From an uncultured Mollicutes bacterium (GTDB lineage: Bacteria; Bacillota_I; Bacilli_A; Acholeplasmatales; Anaeroplasmataceae), in NCBI GenBank assembly GCA_900547045.1, contig URFB01000084.1, positions 1 through 5,629 on the forward strand: 5,629 bases of DNA. Reading direction: 5' to 3'. Numbering within the stretch: position 1 is the stretch's first letter; each line of letters opens with the position of its first letter. Below, in pieces: positions 1-5,001 of this stretch. The position numbers were made by a program, and so were the translations under genes. The notes under the pieces were generated by a model. It ran no database searches. It was given only the letters and a program-made list of their open reading frames with translations, and was not told the origin of the DNA.

Positions 1-203
1 ACACTTCCTCCTCCGGAATTAATATAAAGGTTTATTTTATCATGTGAAATAGAATCAAGGTACAAAAGGGATGCTACTATGATTCCTGCACTTTCATCAT
101 TGACCTCACCACTAAGCATAATAATTCTATCATTTAAAAGACGGGAGAAGATGTCATATCCTCTTTCATTTTTTTGATCAACTACATAGGGAATATAATT
201 CAT
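1..203 (-). CDS. clpP: ATP-dependent Clp protease proteolytic subunit ClpP, N-terminal part (runs off left edge)
   Basis: Reading the minus strand from an ATG at 203-201 gives 67 complete codons and an open frame to the edge. The protein starts MNYIPYVVDQ, continues YDIFSRLLNDRIIML and ends YINSGGGS. This is the family layout: N-terminal axial loop, the 'YDIYSRLLKDRII' helix and strand, then the 'LYINSPGGS' oxyanion-loop motif. ClpP is a serine peptidase that forms a two-ring barrel and degrades proteins fed by ClpX or ClpC ATPases in the cytoplasm. The catalytic Ser, His and Asp lie beyond the window, so activity cannot be judged. A Shine-Dalgarno AAAGGA (complement of 211-216) sits 7 nt before the ATG. 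Two oddities: the usual Pro of the motif (INSPGG) is Gly here (residues 61-66 read INSGGG), and the N-terminal loop is a couple of residues shorter than in typical ClpP. The gene is divergent from gap, with a CIRCE-like operator between them. Confidence 0.9.
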   Translation of the reverse strand, partial: MNYIPYVVDQKNERGYDIFSRLLNDRIIMLSGEVNDESAGIIVASLLYLDSISHDKINLYINSGGGS

Positions 204-223
204 AAAATCATCCTTTCATATTT

Positions 224-229
224 ATTATA
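224..229 (-). promoter_or_regulatory. Possible clpP promoter, proximal -10
   Basis: The minus strand reads TATAAT here, a perfect -10 hexamer 20 nt before the clpP ATG. No good -35 lies 16-18 nt upstream; the nearest likeness, TTTACA (complement of 251-256), is 21 nt away. The start site would fall almost on the Shine-Dalgarno, so this is a weak candidate in an A+T-rich stretch. Confidence 0.3.
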
Positions 230-281
230 AATACTTTAGCAGTCACAATTTGTAAATTTTGATAAGTAAAAGCTTAAATGA

Positions 282-308
282 TAAGCAATCTATCTTTACG
301 AGTGCAAA
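282..308. promoter_or_regulatory. CIRCE-like operator (probable HrcA binding site)
   Basis: The plus strand reads TAAGCAATC (282-290), nine bases, then GAGTGCAAA (300-308). The CIRCE consensus is TTAGCACTC-N9-GAGTGCTAA. The left arm matches 7 of 9, the right arm 8 of 9, and the spacer is exactly 9. CIRCE is bound by the heat-shock repressor HrcA and controls groESL, dnaK and, in some Firmicutes, clp genes. The site lies upstream of clpP and would overlap the transcription start of a promoter whose -10 is TACAAT at 316-311 on the minus strand, the usual placement for this operator. The two arms are complementary to each other at only 6 of 9 positions, so the site is degenerate. Confidence 0.55.
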
Positions 309-323
309 TCATTGTAAATGATT
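307..323. repeat. 17-bp perfect inverted repeat in the clpP-gap intergenic region
   Basis: AATCATT (307-313), spacer GTA, AATGATT (317-323): a 7-bp perfect dyad of operator-like size. It abuts the CIRCE-like element and has the minus-strand TACAAT in its centre. It could bind a dimeric regulator or be a chance dyad in A+T-rich DNA. I do not recognise it as a specific box. Confidence 0.4.
311..316 (-). promoter_or_regulatory. Possible clpP promoter, distal -10 next to the CIRCE-like site
   Basis: The minus strand reads TACAAT, one mismatch from the -10 consensus. Transcription would begin near 304, inside the CIRCE-like element, giving a leader of about 100 nt for clpP. No convincing -35 is visible 16-18 nt upstream. 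The call rests mainly on its position relative to the operator. Confidence 0.3.
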
Positions 324-348
324 CTTGACTTTTTTTGTATAATACTAG

Positions 349-376
349 TTGATAATTTAAAAAAAAGTGGTAGAAT
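349..376 (+). promoter_or_regulatory. Likely gap promoter (extended -10)
   Basis: TTGATA at 349-354 (5 of 6 to TTGACA), a 16-nt spacer, then TAGAAT at 371-376 (5 of 6) preceded by TG-G, the extended -10 form. Transcription would start near 383, giving a leader of about 37 nt. A perfect TATAAT at 338-343 lies further up, but its best -35-like sequence (TTGTAA, 313-318) is 19 nt away, so it is a second choice. Confidence 0.6.
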
Positions 377-399
377 ATTATTGATGAAAATCAAATATT
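374..399 (+). repeat. Imperfect inverted repeat in the gap leader with GAAA loop
   Basis: TTGAT (381-385) and ATCAA (390-394) pair around GAAA (386-389), a GNRA tetraloop. The outer arms AATAT (374-378) and ATATT (395-399) pair after a 2-nt bulge (379-380). The stem is A+T-rich and weak. It lies just before the AGGAGG at 403-408 and straddles the predicted start site, so it could be an operator or, from an upstream promoter, an RNA hairpin beside the ribosome site. It may also be chance. Confidence 0.3.
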
Positions 400-419
400 A
401 TTAGGAGGATTTTATTAAT

Positions 420-1478
420 ATGGTTAAAGTTGCTATTAATGGTTTTGGACGTATTGGTCGTCTAGCTTTCAGACAAATGTTTGGTGCTGAAGGTTATGAA
501 GTTGTTGCTATCAACGACTTAACAAGCCCTAAAATGTTAGCTCACTTATTAAAGTATGATACAGCTCAAGGAAGATATGTTGAGATGGGTCATGAAAATG
601 ATGTAACTGCAGATGATGAGGCAGGTACAATTACTGTAAAAGGTAAGACAATCAAGATTTATGCTGAGAAGGACGCTATTAACTGTCCTTGGAAGGAATT
701 AGATGTTGACGTTGTTCTTGAATGTACTGGTTTCTATACAGATGTTGCTGATGCAAATAAGCACATTTTAGCAGGTGCTAAGAAGGTTGTTATTTCAGCT
801 CCAGCTGCTTGCAAGAAGGATCCTGAGCATTTCGCAATGCCTAAGACTGTAGTTTACAATGTAAACCACAACATTTTAACAGATGGAGATAAGATTATTT
901 CTGCTGCATCTTGTACAACTAACTGCTTAGCTCCTATGGCTAAGGCATTAAATGATTACGCACCTATTCAAAGTGGTATTATGACTACAATTCACGCTTA
1001 CACAGGAGATCAAATGATTCTTGATGGTCCTCAACGTAAGGGTGATTTAAGAAGAAGCCGTGCTGGTGCTTGCAACATCGTTCCAAACTCAACTGGTGCT
1101 GCTAAGGCTATCGGTCTAGTTATCCCTGAATTAAAGGGTAAGCTAATTGGTGCTGCTCAACGTGTTCCAGTTCCTACAGGATCAACTACAATTCTAGTTG
1201 CTGTTGTTAAGGGTAAGGACATTACTGTTGATAGTGTTAATGCTGCTATGAAGGCTGCTTCTGATCCAGAGACTTTCGGTTACAATGTTGACCCAATCGT
1301 TTCTTCAGATGTTATCGGTATGACTTATGGTTCATTATTCGATTCAACTCAAACTATGGTATCTAAGATTGATGAGGATACTTACCAAGTTGAAGTTGTT
1401 TCTTGGTATGATAATGAAAATTCATACACTAGCCAAATGGTTAGAACAATTAAGTACTTCGCTGAAAACGTTAAGTAA
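420..1478 (+). CDS. gap: Glyceraldehyde-3-phosphate dehydrogenase, type I, NAD-dependent
   Basis: This cytoplasmic glycolytic enzyme oxidises glyceraldehyde 3-phosphate to 1,3-bisphosphoglycerate with NAD+ and phosphate. The 352-residue product has the Rossmann motif NGFGRIGR (7-14), Asp33 of the usual NAD-specific 'IND' turn, the active-site ASCTTNC with nucleophile Cys165, His192 in TTIHAYTGDQ, the GDLRRSRA loop, and the C-terminal WYDNENSY motif. The start has AGGAGG at 403-408, 11 nt upstream. It is longer than the common 330-340 residues, chiefly because of an enlarged loop at about 130-142 just before the catalytic domain, which includes an extra Cys131. Codons are visibly enriched in AAG, AAC and TTC compared with the genes downstream, which fits high expression. 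It is a single-gene unit closed by a strong terminator. The sequence resembles clostridial/lachnospiral-type GAPDH (e.g. ILDGPQRKGDLRRSR) in my reading. Confidence 0.98.
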   Translation: MVKVAINGFGRIGRLAFRQMFGAEGYEVVAINDLTSPKMLAHLLKYDTAQGRYVEMGHENDVTADDEAGTITVKGKTIKIYAEKDAINCPWKELDVDVVLECTGFYTDVADANKHILAGAKKVVISAPAACKKDPEHFAMPKTVVYNVNHNILTDGDKIISAASCTTNCLAPMAKALNDYAPIQSGIMTTIHAYTGDQMILDGPQRKGDLRRSRAGACNIVPNSTGAAKAIGLVIPELKGKLIGAAQRVPVPTGSTTILVAVVKGKDITVDSVNAAMKAASDPETFGYNVDPIVSSDVIGMTYGSLFDSTQTMVSKIDEDTYQVEVVSWYDNENSYTSQMVRTIKYFAENVK

Positions 1479-1497
1479 GATAAAAAAACAAGATAAG

Positions 1498-1528
1498 AAT
1501 AGGATGCCATTTGGTGTCCTATTTTTTT
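1498..1528 (+). terminator. Rho-independent terminator of gap
   Basis: AATAGGATGCC (1498-1508), loop ATTT, GGTGTCCTATT (1513-1523): an 11-bp stem with two G-T wobbles, followed by an unbroken T run to 1528. It begins 20 nt after the gap stop codon. The next ATG is only 19 nt beyond the T run. Confidence 0.93.
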
Positions 1529-1547
1529 AAAAATAATAGGTGAGAAA

Positions 1548-2060
1548 ATGAATACTTTAAATTTAACCCTTCATGATATTGAATTTCCTAATAATGGCTA
1601 TACCCACAAAAGACAGGTTGCTAGAGCCTTTGTTATTAATGATGATAATAAAATCGCTATTTTACATATTAAGGGTGATGATATCTTTGGCCACCGTGAT
1701 TATTATGAAACATCAGGTGGTGGCGTTGATGATGGTGAAAAAAAAGAAGAGGCGGTCCTAAGAGAGCTTGATGAGGAAATTGGCTATAAATGTGAAATTG
1801 TAAGCTATTTAGGCTGTGTTAGTGATGAATATAATTTAATTAAGCGTCAAAATGAAAATCATTTCTTTTTATGTAAAACGATTTCTAAGACGCATATTCA
1901 TCATGTATCTGAAGGAGATTCTTTAATTGATAAAATTTGCTGGGTTGATAATGATGAGCTTTTGCATCTTTATGAGTCGATGACTGATACTCCTATTGCA
2001 AGGCTTGTAGCTCAAAGAGAATACCCCTTTGCTAAATTAGTTTGCGAAATTTTAAAGTGA
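1548..2060 (+). CDS. Nudix hydrolase, substrate unknown
   Basis: A 170-residue protein with a complete Nudix box at residues 58-80: Gly58, Glu64, then RELDEEIGY (72-80). This fits G-x5-E-x7-R-E-U-x-E-E-x-G-U, with the metal-binding Glu pair at 76-77. Nudix enzymes hydrolyse nucleoside diphosphates linked to another group, for example oxidised dNTPs, ADP-ribose or NADH. Nothing here identifies the substrate, so no gene name is given. The fold is covered from residue 22 (RQVARAFVI, first strand) through the box to a C-terminal helical part (YPFAKLVCEILK). No signal peptide or membrane segment is visible, so it is cytoplasmic. Start choice: AGGTGA at 1538-1543, 4 nt before ATG. It stops at TGA. 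It follows the gap terminator so closely that no separate promoter is evident, so expression may depend on read-through. A LysM gene follows 51 nt later. Confidence 0.93.
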   Translation: MNTLNLTLHDIEFPNNGYTHKRQVARAFVINDDNKIAILHIKGDDIFGHRDYYETSGGGVDDGEKKEEAVLRELDEEIGYKCEIVSYLGCVSDEYNLIKRQNENHFFLCKTISKTHIHHVSEGDSLIDKICWVDNDELLHLYESMTDTPIARLVAQREYPFAKLVCEILK

Positions 2061-2064
2061 TTTA

Positions 2065-2093
2065 TGAACACATTTATTTTCATCTCATAAAAT
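2065..2093 (+). promoter_or_regulatory. Weak possible promoter before the LysM gene
   Basis: TGAACA (2065-2070, 4 of 6), 17-nt spacer, TAAAAT (2088-2093, 5 of 6). Transcription would start about at the Shine-Dalgarno, leaving almost no leader. A CATAAA / TTTATG dyad (2086-2091 and 2095-2100) overlaps it. Co-transcription with the Nudix gene is equally possible. Confidence 0.25.
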
Positions 2094-2099
2094 ATTTAT

Positions 2100-2106
2100 G
2101 GGGTGA
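2100..2106 (+). promoter_or_regulatory. Ribosome binding site that fixes the LysM gene start
   Basis: GGGGTGA lies 5 nt before the GTG at 2112. The upstream and downstream genes show the same arrangement (AGGTGA, 4 nt, ATG). An in-frame GTG at 2103 lies inside this site and so is unlikely to be the start. Confidence 0.75.
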
Positions 2107-2111
2107 AAATA

Positions 2112-2573
2112 GTGTATCAAAATTATGGCTTTGAAAAATTTATTAACCGTGAAAGCTTAAGAGACACAACAAAACACTTGGTTGAAAAGGGTGATACCTT
2201 ATACGAGATTGCTAAAAAATACAATGTTTCTGTTTCGGATATTGTAGCTTTAAACAATTTAGCATCATCGATGATTTATCCAAATCAAATTCTTTTTATT
2301 CCACATAAAACTACAAAGGAAACCTGTAATAAAATAAGCCTAAAGGAATATTTGATTAAAAATGGCTACAATACAACAGGTTATTTAGATGAGGTGCTTC
2401 AAATTGAAGTTGTTGATAACAAGAACTTAACACCAGCAAATAATAAATATACCATTGTGGAGACGGATAGCTTAGATTATATTATGTCTAAAACGGGGCT
2501 TACACCATATGAGCTTTTAAATTTAAATAAAGATAAGTGGCTTCGTCCGGGAGAAACAATTATTATTAAATAG
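2112..2573 (+). CDS. Small protein with two LysM domains and no signal peptide
   Basis: From GTG 2112 the product is 153 residues. LysM 1 (about 21-64) is canonical: VEKGDTLYEIAKKYNVS, a helix with IVALNNL, and YPNQILFIP. LysM 2 (about 112-152) is divergent: YTIVETDSLDYIMSKTGL, YELLNLNK, RPGETIIIK. About 45 residues (66-111) of unassigned sequence join them. LysM modules bind N-acetylglucosamine-containing glycans such as peptidoglycan. No hydrophobic N-terminus is present, and an in-frame TAA at 2088-2090 rules out a longer form with a signal peptide. In Bacilli, LysM proteins without signal peptides include the spore-coat proteins SafA and SpoVID, but no such assignment can be made here. 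No catalytic domain is visible. The start is set by GGGGTGA at 2100-2106. A terminator begins one base after the TAG stop. Confidence 0.9.
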   Translation: MYQNYGFEKFINRESLRDTTKHLVEKGDTLYEIAKKYNVSVSDIVALNNLASSMIYPNQILFIPHKTTKETCNKISLKEYLIKNGYNTTGYLDEVLQIEVVDNKNLTPANNKYTIVETDSLDYIMSKTGLTPYELLNLNKDKWLRPGETIIIK

Positions 2574-2574
2574 T

Positions 2575-2600
2575 AGGGCAAAGCCCTTTTTTATTTTTTT
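2575..2600 (+). terminator. Probable short-stem intrinsic terminator after the LysM gene
   Basis: AGGGC (2575-2579), loop AAA, GCCCT (2583-2587), then T's to 2592 and again 2594-2600. The stem is only 5 bp but four pairs are G-C, and the T tract is long. Confidence 0.75.
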
Positions 2601-2601
2601 C

Positions 2602-2630
2602 TTGCATATATTTTAAAATCTAAATATAAT
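2602..2630 (+). promoter_or_regulatory. Possible upstream trmFO promoter
   Basis: TTGCAT (2602-2607), 17-nt spacer, perfect TATAAT (2625-2630). The -35 matches at only 3 of 6 positions. It starts right after the preceding terminator and would give a leader of nearly 50 nt. Confidence 0.4.
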
Positions 2631-2657
2631 AAATTGAGATAAAATTTAAAAAATAAA

Positions 2658-2666
2658 TGCTATAAT
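2658..2666 (+). promoter_or_regulatory. Extended -10 promoter of trmFO
   Basis: TGCTATAAT is a perfect extended -10 (TG-n-TATAAT). A TTGAGA at 2634-2639 is 21 nt away, too far for a normal -35, but extended -10 promoters can work without one. Transcription would begin near 2673, just before the AGGTGA at 2675-2680, leaving a very short leader. Confidence 0.6.
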
Positions 2667-2684
2667 GAAACCATAGGTGATAAT

Positions 2685-4019
2685 ATGAAAGAAGTAAAGG
2701 TAATTGGTGCAGGCCTTGCTGGCTGCGAGGCTGCATCCTATTTAGCAAAAAAAGGATATAAGGTTAAGCTTTATGAAATGCGTCCTAAGAAAATGACTCC
2801 TGCTCATAAAACTGAAAAATTTGGTGAGCTTGTTTGCTCAAATTCCTTAAGAGCTGATTCGCTTGAAAATGCGGTTGGTATTTTAAAAAGAGAAATGGAA
2901 ATGCTTGACTCTTTAGTTATTAGACAGGCTCGTGCTCATAGGGTTGAGGCTGGTGGAGCTTTAGCGGTTGATAGAGAGGGCTTTTCATTAGCAATTACAG
3001 AAGAAATTAAGGCAAATCCTAATATTGAAATAATTTATGATGAGGTTACAAGCATTAATCCGGATGAGCCTACTATTATTGCAACAGGTCCGCTTACAGC
3101 TGATGAGCTTGCAAATAATATTATTAAGATGTTTGAAAGCGACAACTTCCATTTTTATGACGCAGCTGCACCGATTGTTTTAGCTGATACGCTTGATTAT
3201 AATAAGGTATATTTAAAATCAAGATATGATAAGGGTGAGGCCTCATATCTTAACTGTCCAATGACTAAGGAAGAATTTGATGCTTTCTATACGGAGCTTA
3301 TAAATGCTGAGGGTGTTGTGCCACATGAATTTGAAGAAATTCCTACTGAATCATCAAAGGGTGATGAGGTTAGGGTATTTGAAGGCTGTATGCCAGTTGA
3401 AATTATGGCTAAGCGTGGACCTCAAACCCTTTTATTTGGACCTTTAAAGCCTGTAGGCCTTGAAACACCAGATGGTACAAGGCCATATGCCGTTGTTCAG
3501 CTTCGTCAGGATGACGCTGCTAAAACAATGTATAATCTTGTTGGCTTCCAAACTCACCTAAAGTGGCCTGAGCAAAAGCGTGTCTTTAGTATGATTCCAG
3601 GTCTTGAGCATGCTACATTTACTAAGTATGGGGTTATGCATCGTAATTCATTCATTAATGCCCCTCGTATTTTAAATCCAAGCTATCAAACTAAGAAATA
3701 TCCTAATATTTTCTTTGCAGGTCAGCTTTCTGGTGTTGAGGGCTATGTAGAATCAGCTGCCTCAGGAATTGTATCGGCGATTAATATGGATAGATATTTA
3801 CAAGGTAAGCCTCTTCACGAGTTTTCTCGTAAAACAGCGATAGGGTCCATGGCTTACTATATTTGTAATGCTAATCCTAATGGCTTTGAGCCAATGAATG
3901 CTAATTTTGGAATTATGGCTGATCTAGAGTTTAAGCATAAAAAGAAGGAAAGAAAGGCCTTATATGGTAAGGTTGCGCTTGAGCAAATGGAAAAAGAGGT
4001 AGAGGAATTAAATGACTGA
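2685..4019 (+). CDS. trmFO: TrmFO, folate/FAD-dependent tRNA (uracil-54-C5)-methyltransferase
   Basis: TrmFO makes 5-methyluridine at position 54 of the tRNA T-loop. It takes the one-carbon unit from 5,10-methylenetetrahydrofolate and uses FAD and NAD(P)H. The 444-residue protein is close to the usual family size (about 435-450). Visible features: the FAD dinucleotide motif GAGLAGCEAA (8-17); the hallmark GELVCSNSLRAD with Cys51; FEGCMPVEIMAKRG with Cys235; and the C-terminal FAD-site stretch FAGQLSGVEGYVESAASG (344-361). Cys51 and Cys235 correspond to the two functional cysteines described for the B. subtilis enzyme (Cys53 and Cys226), so the protein looks intact. The start is ATG, 4 nt after AGGTGA (2675-2680). 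The gene overlaps the following recombinase gene by 8 nt, as in the gid-codV order of B. subtilis. Older name: gid. It ends in TGA. Confidence 0.97.
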   Translation: MKEVKVIGAGLAGCEAASYLAKKGYKVKLYEMRPKKMTPAHKTEKFGELVCSNSLRADSLENAVGILKREMEMLDSLVIRQARAHRVEAGGALAVDREGFSLAITEEIKANPNIEIIYDEVTSINPDEPTIIATGPLTADELANNIIKMFESDNFHFYDAAAPIVLADTLDYNKVYLKSRYDKGEASYLNCPMTKEEFDAFYTELINAEGVVPHEFEEIPTESSKGDEVRVFEGCMPVEIMAKRGPQTLLFGPLKPVGLETPDGTRPYAVVQLRQDDAAKTMYNLVGFQTHLKWPEQKRVFSMIPGLEHATFTKYGVMHRNSFINAPRILNPSYQTKKYPNIFFAGQLSGVEGYVESAASGIVSAINMDRYLQGKPLHEFSRKTAIGSMAYYICNANPNGFEPMNANFGIMADLEFKHKKKERKALYGKVALEQMEKEVEELND

Positions 4020-4932
4020 TGATGAAGCCTTAATGAATTTTATTGATTATCTTTCTTCAGTTAGAAATTATAGTGAAAATACTGTTATTAGTTATAAGAC
4101 TGATATTCTTGAATTCAGTGATTTTTTAAAGAAAAAAAGAATGGCTCCATCACTTACAAGAATAATGAATCCACTTCCAGCTAAAAATTATTTAGTTTAT
4201 ATGAATTCGCTTGATTATTCAGCTACAACAATTAATAGGCATTTATCATCATTAAGAACATTTTATGATTTCTTAATGAAGCGGCATGTGGTTGATAAGA
4301 ATTTTTTTGAGGATATTTCCTCAATAAAAAAGCCTAAAAGACTACCAGAAATTCTTAAAAATAAAGAAATAATGGATATGATGAATTCTATTGATCAAAA
4401 AACACCAATGGGGCTAAGGAATTATTTGATTATATCTATTCTTTATGGCTGTGGTCTTCGTGTGTCTGAAATGTGTGATTTAGAAATTGGAAATTTAGAT
4501 TTTTCAAATTTAACAATTCATATTCATGGAAAGGGCGACAAGGATAGAATTGTTATAATGTATGATGAGCTTAAGGAAAAGCTTCTTAAATATATATCAT
4601 TCGAAAGATTAGAGCTTTTGAAAAAAGGCGATAATATTGAAAGTAGAAGGCTATTTATTAATAACCATGGGGGTGATTTAACCCCAAGAGGTGTAAGGGT
4701 TATTCTTAACACCATTATTGATAAAATGGGTGATACCTATAAAATTACTCCCCATATGCTAAGGCATAGCTTTGCTACAGCCTTGCTTGATAATGGGGCT
4801 GATTTAAGAAGTGTTCAGGAGCTCCTTGGACATAGTAATTTATCGACAACACAAATTTATACTCATGTTAGTGTGGAGAAAATGAAATCTGAATATATGG
4901 CGGCTCATCCCCGTGCTAAAAAACAAAAATAA
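4012..4932 (+). CDS. xerC: Tyrosine recombinase XerC (CodV type)
   Basis: A site-specific recombinase that, with XerD, resolves chromosome dimers at dif sites. It has 306 residues, close to the ~300 usual for Xer proteins. The N-terminal core-binding domain spans about 5-90 (FIDYLSSVRNYSENTVISY; INRHLSSLRTFYDFL). The catalytic domain carries the full set: Arg150 in CGLRVSE, Lys174 in HGKGDK, His248 and Arg251 in PHMLRHSFAT, His274 in LLGHSNLSTTQIYTHV, and nucleophile Tyr283. XerC rather than XerD is favoured by KKPKRLP (106-112), the SVQELLGHSNLS stretch, the YMAAHPRA tail and its position after trmFO. I recall these as XerC-like traits and have not aligned them. Its ATG lies inside trmFO (8-nt overlap), with AGAGGA at 4001-4006, so the two are probably translated together. 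No terminator is visible after the TAA. In B. subtilis hslVU and codY follow; here a lipoprotein gene does. Confidence 0.93.
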   Translation: MTDDEALMNFIDYLSSVRNYSENTVISYKTDILEFSDFLKKKRMAPSLTRIMNPLPAKNYLVYMNSLDYSATTINRHLSSLRTFYDFLMKRHVVDKNFFEDISSIKKPKRLPEILKNKEIMDMMNSIDQKTPMGLRNYLIISILYGCGLRVSEMCDLEIGNLDFSNLTIHIHGKGDKDRIVIMYDELKEKLLKYISFERLELLKKGDNIESRRLFINNHGGDLTPRGVRVILNTIIDKMGDTYKITPHMLRHSFATALLDNGADLRSVQELLGHSNLSTTQIYTHVSVEKMKSEYMAAHPRAKKQK

Positions 4933-4938
4933 AAAAAC

Positions 4939-4967
4939 TTTTCAAATTTTATATTCTATGTTATAAT
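4939..4967 (+). promoter_or_regulatory. Promoter of the lipoprotein gene
   Basis: TTTTCA (4939-4944, 4 of 6), 17-nt spacer, perfect TATAAT (4962-4967) with TG at 4959-4960, so both the -35 spacing and the extended -10 are present. It gives a leader of about 28 nt. This is one of the best promoter matches in the window and suggests the lipoprotein is its own unit. Confidence 0.75.
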
Positions 4968-5001
4968 ATCTTGCGTATATTCCAAGAAAGGACGATTCTA
5001 A

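Noticed and set aside
325..343. TTGACT followed by TATAAT upstream of gap, looking like a strong promoter
   Set aside because: The hexamers are only 7 nt apart, far too close for sigma-A recognition as a pair. The TTGATA-N16-TGG-TAGAAT site further down is better spaced.
204..419. CtsR heptad repeats controlling clpP
   Set aside because: No GGTCAAA-type direct repeat is present on either strand; only the CIRCE-like site is supported.
1327..1530. 67-residue frame overlapping the gap 3' end
   Set aside because: It lies in another frame of gap, runs through the terminator, has no ribosome site, and its composition is that of a shadow frame.
2103..2111. GTG at 2103 as the start of the LysM protein
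   Set aside because: It lies inside the GGGGTGA ribosome site and would have no usable Shine-Dalgarno of its own; GTG 2112 has the correct spacing.
4524..4715. Minus-strand frame inside the recombinase gene
   Set aside because: It is fully antisense to a well-supported gene, with a Leu/Ser-rich composition typical of the complement and no start signals.
4950..4985. A+T-rich partly symmetrical stretch near xerC considered as a dif recombination site
   Set aside because: It does not match the Firmicutes dif consensus in either arm and is explained by the lipoprotein promoter.
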